DNA of 64,000 bases from Caballeronia zhejiangensis (GCF_000698575.1 NZ_JFHD01000030.1:1-64000); one strand, 5' to 3'; positions 17,503 through 27,471 are shown, counted from the stretch's first letter. Notes: generated by a model not told the origin, from the sequence alone. Numbers and translations are program-made.

Positions 17503-19871
17503 GCGAGTCCGCGAGCGAGCCGCCCATCGGGGCGAGGGCCGTGCGCGAAGCATCGCAAGGACCGCCCGATGCCGAAGCGCGCCGGCGCACGCTCAGCTCG
17601 GGCGTCGCCAGCCAGGACTGCGATGCCGAGCCGATCCACATTCCCGGCGGCATCCAGCCGCATGGATTTCTGCTCGTGCTGTCCGACGATCTGCACATCC
17701 TGCAGGTCAGCGAGAACCTCGTCTCGCTGACGAACGCGGGTGTCGACGAACTGCTCGGCACTCCGCTCGATGTCGTGCTCGGCGCGGCGGGCGCGCAGCG
17801 CATCGGGCAGGCGGCCGCCACGTCCGCGCTCGACGACGCGCCGCTTTACATCGGCCCGATCGATCTCGCGCCGTCGTCGTCCGATAAGGCGTTGCGCCTC
17901 GATGTGACGATACATCGTCATGACGGCACGCTCATCGTCGAGATGGAGACCGCCGCCGCGACGGGCGATGCGTTCGCGTCGATGTATCCGCTCGTCCGCA
18001 CGTTCGCGCGCGGGCTGCAGGAGGGCGGCAGCGTGCAGGCGCTCGCGGAGCTCGCCGTGCGCGAAGTGCGGGCGATCACGGGCTTCGGCCGCGTGATGCT
18101 CTATAGCTTCGACGAGGAAGGCCGCAGCCACGTGCTCGCGGAGGACCGCGACGCGAGTTATCCGTCGTTCCTGCATCAGTTCTTCCCGGCGTCGGACATT
18201 CCGCGTCAGGCGCGCGCGCTGTATCTGAAGAACCGTATCCGCCTCGTCGCCGATGTCGACTACACGCCGGCGCGCCTCGTGCCGAGCGTGAATCCCGTCA
18301 CCGGCCGCCCCACCGATCTCACGTTTGCGACGCTGCGCAGCTTCTCGCCCGTGCATCTGGAGTACATGCGCAACATGGGCACGCATGCGTCGATGTCCGT
18401 GTCGATCGTCGTGCGGGGACAGTTGTGGGGACTCATCTCGTGTCACGATCACAGCGCGCGCATCGTGCCGTTCAATACGCGCGTCGCGGTCGAGCATCTC
18501 GGGCACATGCTGTCCTTGCAGATCGAAGCGAAGGAAGAGCGCGCCGAGGGCGAATATCTGAGCGCGCTGCGCCGCACGATGAGCCGCCTGATTTCGGCGA
18601 TGGGCGAGCACGAGAACTTCGTCGCCGGCTTGCGCGCCGTGCCGGGCGACGTACTGAGTTTCGCGCGTTCCGCGGGCGCGGCGATCGTCTTCGACGATCA
18701 GGTCACGCTGCTCGGCGCGACGCCCGACGAGGACACCGTGCGCGCGCTCACGCACTGGCTCGCGGAAAACACGTCCGGCGTGTGGGCGACGGATTCGCTC
18801 GCGCGCGAATGGCCGCCCGCCAAGGCGCACGCAGACAAGGCGTGCGGCGTGCTCGCGGTGCCGGTCTCGCAGATCTTCCGCAACTATTTGCTTTGGTTCC
18901 GTCCCGAACTGATGCAGACGATCGAATGGGCGGGCGAGCCGGTCAAGATCGAAAGCGCGGATGGCTCGAGCGCGCCGCGCACGAGCTTTTCGCCGTGGCT
19001 CGAAACGGTGCGCGGCCATTCGGCGCTGTGGCGTCAGAGCGAGCTCGAAATCGCCGCCGAACTGCGCGGCGCGCTGCTGAACATCGTGCTGCGCCGCGCG
19101 GAAGAGCGCGCGGAACTCGCGACCGAACTCACGCGCGCGAACAAGGAGCTGGAGGCGTTCTCGTATTCGGTATCGCATGATCTGCGCGCGCCGCTGCGCC
19201 ATATCGCCGGATACGGCGATCTTCTGCGCGAGCAGGAAGGCGAGCGCATGTCGGACAAGAGCCGGCGGTTTCTCAACAACATGCTGGAATCTGCGCGTTT
19301 CGCGGGCACGCTCGTCGACGACCTGCTGACGTTCTCGCAGATGGGCCGCGCCGCGCTCCGGCCCGCGCCGGTCGATCTCGGCCTGCTCGTGAAGTCGGTC
19401 GTGCAGGAAGTCGAGGTGGAAGGCTCGGGAAGAAGCATCGAATGGGTGATCGGCGATCTGCCGCGCGTGACCGGCGACGCCGCTTTCCTTCAGCTTGCGG
19501 TGCGCAACCTGATATCGAACGCGGTGAAATATACGCGGACGCGGGAATCGGCGAAAATCGAGATATTCGCGACCCGAAGCGGCGACGAATACGTGATCGG
19601 CGTGCGCGACAACGGCGTCGGCTTCGACATGAAGTACGGCGCGAAGCTGTTCGGGGTGTTCCAGCGCCTGCATCGCGCGGAAGAGTTCGAGGGCACGGGC
19701 ATCGGGCTCGCCAACGTGCGGCGCATCATCGAGCGTCATGACGGGCGCACGTGGGCCGAAGGGCGGCTGGGAGAGGGCGCGGTATTCTATTTCTCGCTGC
19801 CCGTGACATTCCGCAACGCGAACGGGACGCAAGGCGCGCCAAATACAAAGTCAAGAAAAAACCATGCTTAA
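17499..19871 (+). CDS. bphP: Bacteriophytochrome sensor histidine kinase
   Basis: A 790-residue red/far-red photoreceptor kinase. Cys41 (SQDCDAEPIHIPGG) is the expected biliverdin attachment site just ahead of the PAS domain. The GAF domain carries the chromophore motif ASDIPRQAR, and the PHY domain follows with LWGLISCHDH and a PRTSFSPW tongue-like segment. A HisKA domain (phospho-His in SVSHDLRAPLRH) and an HATPase domain (NAVKYT, DNGVGFDM, GTGIGLANV) complete it. All core parts are intact. It overlaps bphO by 4 bp and the response regulator by 8 bp, so the three genes form a tight operon. Autophosphorylation state should depend on light. Confidence 0.95.
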   Translation: MSESASEPPIGARAVREASQGPPDAEARRRTLSSGVASQDCDAEPIHIPGGIQPHGFLLVLSDDLHILQVSENLVSLTNAGVDELLGTPLDVVLGAAGAQRIGQAAATSALDDAPLYIGPIDLAPSSSDKALRLDVTIHRHDGTLIVEMETAAATGDAFASMYPLVRTFARGLQEGGSVQALAELAVREVRAITGFGRVMLYSFDEEGRSHVLAEDRDASYPSFLHQFFPASDIPRQARALYLKNRIRLVADVDYTPARLVPSVNPVTGRPTDLTFATLRSFSPVHLEYMRNMGTHASMSVSIVVRGQLWGLISCHDHSARIVPFNTRVAVEHLGHMLSLQIEAKEERAEGEYLSALRRTMSRLISAMGEHENFVAGLRAVPGDVLSFARSAGAAIVFDDQVTLLGATPDEDTVRALTHWLAENTSGVWATDSLAREWPPAKAHADKACGVLAVPVSQIFRNYLLWFRPELMQTIEWAGEPVKIESADGSSAPRTSFSPWLETVRGHSALWRQSELEIAAELRGALLNIVLRRAEERAELATELTRANKELEAFSYSVSHDLRAPLRHIAGYGDLLREQEGERMSDKSRRFLNNMLESARFAGTLVDDLLTFSQMGRAALRPAPVDLGLLVKSVVQEVEVEGSGRSIEWVIGDLPRVTGDAAFLQLAVRNLISNAVKYTRTRESAKIEIFATRSGDEYVIGVRDNGVGFDMKYGAKLFGVFQRLHRAEEFEGTGIGLANVRRIIERHDGRTWAEGRLGEGAVFYFSLPVTFRNANGTQGAPNTKSRKNHA

Positions 19872-20328
19872 ACCGATATTGCTCGTCGAAGACAATCCGA
19901 ACGATCTCGAGCTCACGCTCGTCGCGCTCGACAAGAGTCAGCTCGCCAACGAGGTGATCGTGGCGCGCGACGGTCAGGAAGCCATCGACTATCTCACCTC
20001 CGAAGGCGAGTGGAAGGAACGCGCGCCCGGCAATCCGGCGGTGATCCTGCTCGACCTGAAGCTGCCGAAGATCGACGGCCTCGAAGTGCTCGACATGATC
20101 CGCTCGAACGCATCGCTGAAGAGCGTGCCGGTGGTCATGCTCACGTCGTCGCGCGAGGAGCAGGATCTCATCCGCAGCTATGAACTCGGCGTCAACGCAT
20201 ATGTGGTGAAGCCGGTGGAATTCGCCGAATTCGTCGAGGCGATCAGCGATCTCGGCGTGTTCTGGGCCGTGCTCAACGAGCCGCCGCCGGGCTCGACGCG
20301 CTTTCGCCGCCCGCCGCCCGCGCAATGA
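19864..20328 (+). CDS. Single-domain response regulator, cognate to the bacteriophytochrome
   Basis: A 154-residue CheY-like receiver of the Rcp1/BphR group. The acidic pocket is Glu9/Asp10, the phosphoacceptor is Asp64 (LLDLKLPKIDG) and the conserved lysine is in VVKPVEF. The short Pro-rich C-terminus has no DNA-binding or enzymatic output domain. Its start lies inside the end of bphP, so it is almost surely the phosphotransfer partner of BphP. Downstream signalling must go through protein interaction or the following hybrid kinase. Confidence 0.9.
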   Translation: MLKPILLVEDNPNDLELTLVALDKSQLANEVIVARDGQEAIDYLTSEGEWKERAPGNPAVILLDLKLPKIDGLEVLDMIRSNASLKSVPVVMLTSSREEQDLIRSYELGVNAYVVKPVEFAEFVEAISDLGVFWAVLNEPPPGSTRFRRPPPAQ

Positions 20329-20402
20329 CCGCTGCGCCCATGAGCACGAATCCGTCCCGGCCGGTGCGCCCGCAAGCGTCCTTTCAAGAGGACGCCTAGA
20401 TC

Positions 20403-22340
20403 ATGCAGCCTCTGCATCTGCTTCTCGTCGAAGACAACGCACTCGATGCGGAGCTGACGATCGCCCAGCTCGAACGCGCGGACTATGCGGTCGAGGCGTC
20501 GATCGTGTACGACTCCGCGGCGTTCATCGCCGAGCTGGAGAAAAAGCGCTTCGACGTGATCCTCGCCGACTTCGTGATGCCGACCTTCTCGGGCATCGAG
20601 GCGCTCACGATTGCGAGCGAGCGTTCCCCGGACACGCCGTTCATCTTCGTGTCGGGCTTGCTCGGCGAAGAGCACGCCGTCGATATGCTCAAGCGCGGCG
20701 CAACCGATTACGTGCTGAAACAGCGCCTGCAGCGGCTGCCCGCCGTCGTGCGCCGCGCGATGCGCGAGAGCGCCGAGCGCGCGCAACGCATCGCCGTCGA
20801 GCGGGCGTTGCGCGAAACGGAGACGCATTTCCGCCTGCTCATCGATGCGCTGAAGGATTACGCGGTCATCACGCTCGATCCCGAAGGCCGCATCCGCACA
20901 TGGAACGCGGCGTCGGAGCGCATTCTGGGCTTTCCCGCGCAGGACGTGCTCGGCCAGTCCGCGAACATCTTCTATGCGCAGGAAGATCGCGAGGGCGGCG
21001 TGTTCGACGCCGAGCTGGAAACCGCGCGGCGCGAAGGCAGCGCGAGCGACGACCGCTGGCTCTGGCGCAAGGATGGCCATTCGTTTTTCGCCTCGGGCGT
21101 GACGACGGCGATCCGCAGCGAGCACGACGAACTGATCGGCTTTTCGAAGATCGTGCGCGACGCGACCGACGCCCACATGGCCGCCGACGCGCTGCGGCTC
21201 GCAAAGGATCAGGCGGAATCGGCGAATCGCGCGAAGGACCATTTTCTGGCGGTGCTCTCGCATGAACTGCGCACGCCGCTCACGCCGATTCTCGCCGCCG
21301 TGCGCCTGCTCGAAATGAAGCACTCGCTGCCGCGCGAGGCGCATCCGACGCTCGATCTCATCCGCCGCAATGTCGAGCTGGAAGCGCGCCTCATCGACGA
21401 TCTGCTCGATCTCACGAGCATCGCGCGCGGCAAGCTGTCGCTGAATTTCGCGAGCGTCGCGCTCGATACCTTGCTGACGAGCGCGCTCGACATGTCCGAA
21501 GCCGATCTGCGCGCGAAGAGCCTCACGCTCGAAACGCATTTCGACGCGGGCCGGTTCGTCGTGCTCGGCGACGCGGCGCGCCTTCAGCAGATCATCTGGA
21601 ATCTGATGAAGAACGCGGTGAAGTTCACGCCGGCGGGCGGGCGCATCGACGTGCGGACCTGGAATCCGGATCCGTCGACGATCGCCGTTTCCCTGACGGA
21701 CAGCGGCATCGGCATCAGCGCGGAGGCGTTGCCGCGCATTTTCTCGGCGTTCGAACAGGCCGACGATTCCATCACGCGCTCGTTCGGCGGCCTCGGGCTC
21801 GGTCTCGCGATCGCGAGCACGCTCGCGCAGAAGCACGGCGGCACGCTTTCGGCCTACAGCGAAGGCCGCGACGCGGGCGCGCGCTTCACGCTGACGCTGC
21901 CGCTCGCGAAACTGCAACCCGCGCGCGAGGACGAGCCGCTCATCGAAGCCGCGAGCCGGGAACAGGGACGCGCGCTCAAGGTACTGCTCGTGGAGGACAA
22001 CGAGCAGACGTCGTCGGCGATGGCCGAAGTGCTCGAAATGCTCGGCCACGAAGTGTCGGTTGCCGTAACGGTCGCTCAGGCGCTCGAACGCGCGAAGAGC
22101 GGGCCGTTCGATCTGCTCGTCAGCGATATCGGCCTGCCGGACGGCAGCGGACTCGATATCGCGCGCGCGTGGCAGAACCTGCAGCCCGACAAGCCGTCGG
22201 TGGCGATCACGGGCTACGGCATGGACGAGGACATCCGCCGTTGCCGCGAAGCCGGTTTTCGCGATCATCTGACCAAGCCGGTCAATTTCTCGCGGCTCGA
22301 AGCGCTGATTCAATCGCTCGCGGAACAGCATTCGAAATAA
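20403..22340 (+). CDS. Hybrid histidine kinase (REC-PAS-HisKA-HATPase-REC)
   Basis: 645 residues. An N-terminal receiver (phosphoacceptor Asp56 in VILADFVMP) is followed by a PAS domain (about 140-260, WNAASERILGF). HisKA comes next (LAVLSHELRTPLTPI), then HATPase (NAVKFT, DSGIGI, GGLGLGLAI) and a C-terminal receiver (LLVSDIGLPDG). No membrane segment is present, so it acts in the cytoplasm. It starts 74 bp after the phytochrome response regulator on the same strand. Having receivers at both ends, it could take phosphate from the BphP branch and pass it on. The partner and output are unknown. Confidence 0.9.
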   Translation: MQPLHLLLVEDNALDAELTIAQLERADYAVEASIVYDSAAFIAELEKKRFDVILADFVMPTFSGIEALTIASERSPDTPFIFVSGLLGEEHAVDMLKRGATDYVLKQRLQRLPAVVRRAMRESAERAQRIAVERALRETETHFRLLIDALKDYAVITLDPEGRIRTWNAASERILGFPAQDVLGQSANIFYAQEDREGGVFDAELETARREGSASDDRWLWRKDGHSFFASGVTTAIRSEHDELIGFSKIVRDATDAHMAADALRLAKDQAESANRAKDHFLAVLSHELRTPLTPILAAVRLLEMKHSLPREAHPTLDLIRRNVELEARLIDDLLDLTSIARGKLSLNFASVALDTLLTSALDMSEADLRAKSLTLETHFDAGRFVVLGDAARLQQIIWNLMKNAVKFTPAGGRIDVRTWNPDPSTIAVSLTDSGIGISAEALPRIFSAFEQADDSITRSFGGLGLGLAIASTLAQKHGGTLSAYSEGRDAGARFTLTLPLAKLQPAREDEPLIEAASREQGRALKVLLVEDNEQTSSAMAEVLEMLGHEVSVAVTVAQALERAKSGPFDLLVSDIGLPDGSGLDIARAWQNLQPDKPSVAITGYGMDEDIRRCREAGFRDHLTKPVNFSRLEALIQSLAEQHSK

Positions 22341-22472
22341 GCTATCGGCGCGCGCCGGTCGAAGAAATTTGACAGGCGTCTGCGGGCTTGTGTCGATTCG
22401 CGCGCGGCCCGTTCGTCGTAGGCTATGAGACCGCGCCAAACCCGGCGCGCTCACTCACTAAACGGAGCCGAC

Positions 22473-22947
22473 ATGTCCCAATCCGCCGTCAAGCCGATTC
22501 CCGAAGGCATGCGTTCGCTGACCCCGCATCTCGTGTGCGCGGGCGCCGCAGAAGCGATCGAGTTCTACAAGCGCGCGTTCAACGCCATCGAGCTGGGCCG
22601 CATGCCCGGGCCCGACGGCAAGCTCATGCACGCGATGGTCAAAATCGGCGATTCCATGCTGATGCTCGTCGATGAGTTCCCGCAATTCGGCTCGGTCGGT
22701 CCGAAGGCGCTGAACGGATCGCCGGTCACGATTCACCTGTATGTCGAAGACGCCGACGCCACCCGTGAAGCAGGCCGAAAGCGCCGGCGCGAAAGTCACG
22801 ATGCCCGTCGCCGACATGTTCTGGGGCGACCGCTACGGGCGTCTCGAAGACCCGTTCGGTCATCAATGGTCGGTCGCGACGCATACGCGTGACATGACGC
22901 CGGAAGAAATGAAGCAGGCGATGGCGCAGCAGCCTTGCGGTCAATGA
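22473..22947 (+). pseudogene. VOC-family (PhnB/glyoxalase-like) protein, frameshifted
   Basis: Begins MSQSAVKPIPEGMRSLTPHL at ATG 22473 (AACGGAG ahead) and reads as a VOC/bleomycin-resistance-fold protein up to YVEDADAT near 22761. The conserved second half (QAESAGAKVTMPVADMFWGDRYG through DPFGHQWSVATHTRD) is in the next frame and stops at 22947. Removing one C from the CCC at 22761-22763 would restore ADAT-VKQAESAG. Unrepaired, the first frame ends at 22892 with an Arg-rich nonsense tail. The combined length of about 157 residues is normal. This is either a real +1 frameshift or a base-call error. Confidence 0.8.
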
Positions 22948-22985
22948 ACGAAACCACGCACGCAAGTGAGAACGGAGCAACGCAC

Positions 22986-23462
22986 ATGCACAAGATTTCG
23001 CCCTGTCTGTGGTTCCAAGGCGGCAACGCCGAAGAGGCCGCGAACTTTTATGTCAGCACGTTCAGGAACGCGCGCATCAAGGACATCATGCGCAGCACCG
23101 AGTCGGGCCCGAAGCCGGTCGGCAGCGTCATCGCCGTGATGTTCGAGCTCGAAGGCGAAGACTTCCTCGCGCTGAACGGCAATCCGGAGTTCGCGTTCAC
23201 GCCGGCCGTTTCTATGTTCATCAAGTGCGAGTCGCAGGAAGAAGTCGACCATTACTGGGACAAGCTGATGGACGGCGGCCGTTCGCTGGCCTGCGGCTGG
23301 CTCACGGACCGCTTCGGCGTGACGTGGCAAGTTGCGCCGACGCGTCTGCTCGGCATGTTGCAGGACCCGGACCCGGTGAAAGCCGACCGCACCATGAAAG
23401 CGATGCAAGGGATGATCAAGCTCGATCTCCCGGCGCTCGAGCGGGCGTACAACGGCGAGTGA
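22986..23462 (+). CDS. VOC-family protein (PhnB-like, 3-demethylubiquinone methyltransferase-like fold)
   Basis: 158 residues from ATG 22986, chosen because its leader (AACGGAGCAACGCAC) mirrors that of the preceding gene; an earlier in-frame ATG at 22944 overlaps the previous stop and could couple translation. The sequence ISPCLWFQGGNAEEAANFYVS and DRFGVTWQVAPTRL is the signature of the PF06983/PhnB-like group. These proteins carry a vicinal-oxygen-chelate fold, and many have no known substrate. It is paired with the frameshifted VOC gene and convergent with the exporter permease gene, one base apart. Confidence 0.85.
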   Translation: MHKISPCLWFQGGNAEEAANFYVSTFRNARIKDIMRSTESGPKPVGSVIAVMFELEGEDFLALNGNPEFAFTPAVSMFIKCESQEEVDHYWDKLMDGGRSLACGWLTDRFGVTWQVAPTRLLGMLQDPDPVKADRTMKAMQGMIKLDLPALERAYNGE

Positions 23463-23463
23463 G

Positions 23464-24279
23464 CTACGCGGCGCGTTTGCGGGCTTTTCGTTCGACGAGC
23501 TTCGACGCCATGAACCGATGGTCCCGCGAAAACAGCCTCCGATACGTCAGCACGACGGCCCCGACCACGCCGAGCGCCGAGCCCGCCGCAATCAGAAACA
23601 TGATGACGATCTGATACCGCACCGCCTGCAATGGCGACTGCCCGGCGAGCACCTGGCCGGTCATCATGCCGGGAAGGCTGACGAGACCGACCACGGCCAT
23701 CTGATTCAACGTCGGAATCATGCCCGCGCGCACGGCCTGGCGCGCGGGTCTCTGCGCCGCTTCCCAGCGCGAGGCGCCGAGTGCGAGCGACATCTCGACC
23801 GCCGCGCGTCCCGAAGTCAGTTCTTCCGTCATGCGCTCGATGCCGAGCGACACGCCCGTCAGGCAATTGCCGAGGATCATCCCGAGGATCGGAATCGCGT
23901 ATTGCGGCTCATACCACGGATGAATTCGGATCACGACGAACAGCCCGAACGCGCCGATCAGCCACGAACTGCCCCAAATCGACAGGATGCTGTCCGCGCG
24001 CTGTCCGCGATAAGTGCGCCGTCCGCGATCGGAGGCGGCGAATCCGGCGATGACCGTCATCAGCGCCATCAGCGGCAGCACGACATACCAGCGATTGAAC
24101 GCGAACACCCAGCCGAGCACGTACCCGATCAGCAGCAATTGCACGACGGTGCGGATCGCGGCGACGAAGAGCTTGCGTTCGAGACCGAGGTCGAGCGCAA
24201 CCGACAGCGCGCCATTGACGACAATCAGCGCCGCCGCCAGGCCGATATCGAAGAGACTGAGGTTCTGATAGCCGCTCAT
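23464..24279 (-). CDS. fetB: FetB-like ABC exporter permease
   Basis: 271 residues with about seven hydrophobic segments, in the UPF0014/FetB family. Landmarks are ILGMILGNCLTGVSLG near the middle and LPGMMTGQVLAGQSP in the C-terminal half. Its start overlaps the ATP-binding subunit stop by 4 bp. In E. coli FetAB helps export iron and protects against peroxide. The same role is plausible here but inferred only from family. Confidence 0.85.
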   Translation of the reverse strand: MSGYQNLSLFDIGLAAALIVVNGALSVALDLGLERKLFVAAIRTVVQLLLIGYVLGWVFAFNRWYVVLPLMALMTVIAGFAASDRGRRTYRGQRADSILSIWGSSWLIGAFGLFVVIRIHPWYEPQYAIPILGMILGNCLTGVSLGIERMTEELTSGRAAVEMSLALGASRWEAAQRPARQAVRAGMIPTLNQMAVVGLVSLPGMMTGQVLAGQSPLQAVRYQIVIMFLIAAGSALGVVGAVVLTYRRLFSRDHRFMASKLVERKARKRAA

Positions 24280-25016
24280 CGCTTGTCCTCGCCGAGTACG
24301 CCTGCGTTCATCGTCAGATGACGCGTGGCGACGCGCCGCGCCTGATCCGGATCGTGCGATACCCAGATGCACGCGCGCGCTTCATCGGCGTCGAACCACG
24401 CGGCCACGAGCGCTTCGATCGAGCGTGCCGACGCCGGATCGAGCGATGCGGTCGGTTCGTCGAGCAGCAGCACGTCGGGCGCGAGTTGCAGCACGCGCAC
24501 GAGCGCGGCGATCTGCGCCTCGCCGCCGGACAGATCGCTTGCGAACTTGTCGAGGAAGTCCGCGCTGCGTCCGGCCGCCTGCGCGAGCCGCATCGCGATA
24601 TCGCGATCGAAATGCGCGTCGCGATAAGCCTTCAGCGAAAACGGATAGCGCAGATTGTCTTCGACGGTGCCGTCGAGCATCGCGGGCCGTTGCGCGATAT
24701 ACGCGACGCGCCGCCTGTAAGCCGGAATCTGCGCACGCGCGATGCGCTCGCCGCGCCACGTAACGAAACCGGCATCGCACGCATCGAGCAGCGCGAGCGT
24801 GCGCAGAAACACGCTCTTGCCCGAGCCCGACGGTCCGGTGATCGCGGCGCGCTGGCTTTTGTCGAGTGCGAAATCCGTGGCATGCAGCAGCACCGTGCCG
24901 CGCGCGACGTCCCGGCGCATCACGCCATGCGTGGCGACGAGTTCGGTCGATGTCGCGTCCTGCATCGTGGGTGTGTGTGTCGTTCTCTGGATGAGCATCT
25001 TACGGACATTCGGCAT
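24276..25016 (-). CDS. fetA: FetA-like ABC exporter ATP-binding protein
   Basis: Up to 246 residues. Walker A is GPSGSGKS, the signature is LSGGEAQ, Walker B is VLLLDEPTASLD and the switch His is in VSHDPDQ. Alternative starts at 24998 or 24965 remove a non-conserved leader; none has a clear ribosome site. It forms a two-gene operon with fetB by a 4-bp overlap. It is divergent from the AsmA gene 73 bp away. Confidence 0.85.
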   Translation of the reverse strand: MPNVRKMLIQRTTHTPTMQDATSTELVATHGVMRRDVARGTVLLHATDFALDKSQRAAITGPSGSGKSVFLRTLALLDACDAGFVTWRGERIARAQIPAYRRRVAYIAQRPAMLDGTVEDNLRYPFSLKAYRDAHFDRDIAMRLAQAAGRSADFLDKFASDLSGGEAQIAALVRVLQLAPDVLLLDEPTASLDPASARSIEALVAAWFDADEARACIWVSHDPDQARRVATRHLTMNAGVLGEDKR

Positions 25017-25089
25017 TCAGCGGACGCATAAGCCGCGGGCACACGATGTGCTGCCGCAATCATAATCAGCAAAAAAGGATGGAGCCGTC

Positions 25090-27471
25090 ATGGCGCAGGC
25101 CCGAACGACCGGAAAAAAAATCGGAAGGATCGTCGCATGGATTTTTGCCGTTCTGGCGGTTCTGATCGCAATACTGGTGGTCATTTTTCTGACGTTCGAC
25201 TGGAACCGGCTGCGGCCCTGGGTGGACGACAAGGTATCGGAAGCAATCGGCCGCCGCTTCGAAATCACCGGCGATCTGAAAGTCGGCTGGCAGCGTCCGC
25301 CAAACGAGACGGGCTGGAAACGCTGGGTGCCGTGGCCGCGCTTCTCCGCTGAAAAAATCACGATCGCGAATCCGGACTGGGCGCGCCAGCAGCACTTCGC
25401 CACGCTCGATGAAATCGACTTCCAGGTCGAAGTGCTGCCGCTGCTCGCGCACGACATCGTGATTCCGACGATCAATCTCGTGAATCCGTCGATCGATGTC
25501 GAGCGGCTCAAGGACAATCGCAATAACTGGACGTTCAAGTTCAAGCAATCGACCGAGCCGTCGACCTGGAATCTCAAGCTCGGCGATATTTCACTCGCGA
25601 AGGGCACCGTCGATATCCACGATGAAGTCACGAAGGCCGAGATGCAGGTCGTCATCGATACGCTCGGCCAGGCCGTGCCGATCGGCGAGGTGATGAAGCA
25701 GCAGGAAGCGGCGTCGGCGAAGTCGTCGGCGGAAATGGTCGGCAAGAGCGGCGCGGCGAAGCTCAACAAACAAGCGGATGCGGCCGCGGCCTCGGAAGCG
25801 TCGGCGGCGTCGGCTGCATCGGCGGCGGCTGCGGCGAACGCATCGGCGCCGAATCCGGCGAGCACGTCGGCCAATACCAGCATCACGACCAAGGAAGGCC
25901 CGAAACCGCCGATTCCGCCGTACGCATTCGGCTGGACCGTGAAGGGCACGTACAACAACGGCAAGGTTTCGGGCGAAGGCAAGCTCGGCGGCGTGCTCGC
26001 CGTGCAGGACGCGAAGCGCCCGTTCCCGGTTCAGGCCGACGTGCGCCTCGGCGACACGCATATCGCGTTCGTCGGCACCGTGACCGATCCGGCGCATCTG
26101 GCCGCGCTCGATCTGCGCCTGTGGGTTCAGGCGGTGAGCATGGCGCATCTGTATCCGTTCACGGGCGTGACCTTGCCCGAAACGCCGCCGTTCGCGACCG
26201 AAGGGCGTCTGACCGGCCAGTTCCGCGAGGACGGCAACGTGTTCCATTACGAGAACTTCACCGGGCGCGTCGGCGGCAGCGATATCAACGGTTCGCTCGT
26301 CTATGCGGGCAAGAAGCCGCGTCCGCTCCTGAAGGGCGAGCTCGTGTCGCATCTGCTGCAGTTCAAGGATCTCGCGCCGATCATCGGTGCCGATTCGAAC
26401 GCGAGCAAGGCGAAGCGCGGCGAGACGGAGAAGCAGCCGTCGTCGAAGGCGCTGCCGACCGAAGAGTTCAAGACCGATCGCTGGAAGGCCATTGATGCCG
26501 ACGTCAAGTTCACCGGCCAGCGCATCATCAAGGATCCTGATCTGCCGATCACCGATCTGTACACGCACGTCATCATGAACGACGGCGTGCTGTCGTTCGA
26601 GCCGCTCAAGTTCGGCGTGGCGGGCGGCTCGCTCGCATCGAACATTCATCTCGACGGCAGCGCCGCGCCGCTCAAGGGCCGCGTGTCCGCGCAGGCGCGG
26701 CATCTGAAGCTCAAGCAGTTGTTCCCGACCGTGAAGACGATGCAATCCGCGCTCGGCGAGGTCAACGGCGACGCCGCGCTTTCCGCGACCGGCAATTCGC
26801 CCGCGGCGCTCGCGGCGACATCGAACGGCGAGGTGAAGGCGCTCATCACGGAAGGCACCGTGAGCCGTCTGTATATGGAGGCGGCGGGGCTGAACGTGGC
26901 GAACGTGGTCTACGAGAAGCTCTTCGGCAAGCGCGACGTGAACATCAACTGCGCGGCGGCGGATTTCGTCGTGACCGACGGCGTGCTCGATTCGCGCGTG
27001 TTCGCGCTCGATACCGACGATGCCGTCATCAATGTCGACGGCACGATCAATCTGAAGACCGAGGACATGGATCTCGGCATCCATCCGCACACGAAGGGCC
27101 TGCGCATTTTCTCCCTGCGCTCGCCGCTGTACGTGAAGGGCACGTTCAAGGATCCGCACGTCGGCGTGAGTCCGGTGCTCGCGCTGCGCGGCGCGGCCGC
27201 CGTGGGTCTCGGTCTCATCAATCCGTTCGCGGCGCTGATTCCGCTCATCGCGCCGAGCAACAACAAGCCGCTGCCTTGCCAGCAGATGCTCGCCGATATC
27301 GGCAAAGCGCCGACCGCGCCGCCCGCAGGGCAGAAGCAGAAGGCGAAGGCGGCGCCGGCGTACATGTCGTCGGATGCGGCGGCGACCGGCGTGGCCAAGT
27401 CCAAGGACAAGGACGCGAAGAAGCCGGCGGCGCCGGCGCCCGCCAGCGCCGCGCAGTATCGCGGCAGCTAA
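25090..27471 (+). CDS. AsmA-family protein
   Basis: 793 residues. A single N-terminal membrane anchor (about residues 14-38, IVAWIFAVLAVLIAILVVIFL) precedes the AsmA repeat-beta-groove region FDWNRLRPWVDDKVSEAIGRRFEITG. The C-terminal AsmA_2 domain (about 470-720, YMEAAGLNVANVVYEKLFGK and LRIFSLRSPLYVKGTFKDP) is complete. An Ala/Ser-rich linker lies near residues 225-260. AsmA-like proteins are thought to bridge inner and outer membranes for phospholipid transport. GGATGGAG precedes ATG 25090. It probably stands alone. Confidence 0.88.
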   Translation: MAQARTTGKKIGRIVAWIFAVLAVLIAILVVIFLTFDWNRLRPWVDDKVSEAIGRRFEITGDLKVGWQRPPNETGWKRWVPWPRFSAEKITIANPDWARQQHFATLDEIDFQVEVLPLLAHDIVIPTINLVNPSIDVERLKDNRNNWTFKFKQSTEPSTWNLKLGDISLAKGTVDIHDEVTKAEMQVVIDTLGQAVPIGEVMKQQEAASAKSSAEMVGKSGAAKLNKQADAAAASEASAASAASAAAAANASAPNPASTSANTSITTKEGPKPPIPPYAFGWTVKGTYNNGKVSGEGKLGGVLAVQDAKRPFPVQADVRLGDTHIAFVGTVTDPAHLAALDLRLWVQAVSMAHLYPFTGVTLPETPPFATEGRLTGQFREDGNVFHYENFTGRVGGSDINGSLVYAGKKPRPLLKGELVSHLLQFKDLAPIIGADSNASKAKRGETEKQPSSKALPTEEFKTDRWKAIDADVKFTGQRIIKDPDLPITDLYTHVIMNDGVLSFEPLKFGVAGGSLASNIHLDGSAAPLKGRVSAQARHLKLKQLFPTVKTMQSALGEVNGDAALSATGNSPAALAATSNGEVKALITEGTVSRLYMEAAGLNVANVVYEKLFGKRDVNINCAAADFVVTDGVLDSRVFALDTDDAVINVDGTINLKTEDMDLGIHPHTKGLRIFSLRSPLYVKGTFKDPHVGVSPVLALRGAAAVGLGLINPFAALIPLIAPSNNKPLPCQQMLADIGKAPTAPPAGQKQKAKAAPAYMSSDAAATGVAKSKDKDAKKPAAPAPASAAQYRGS

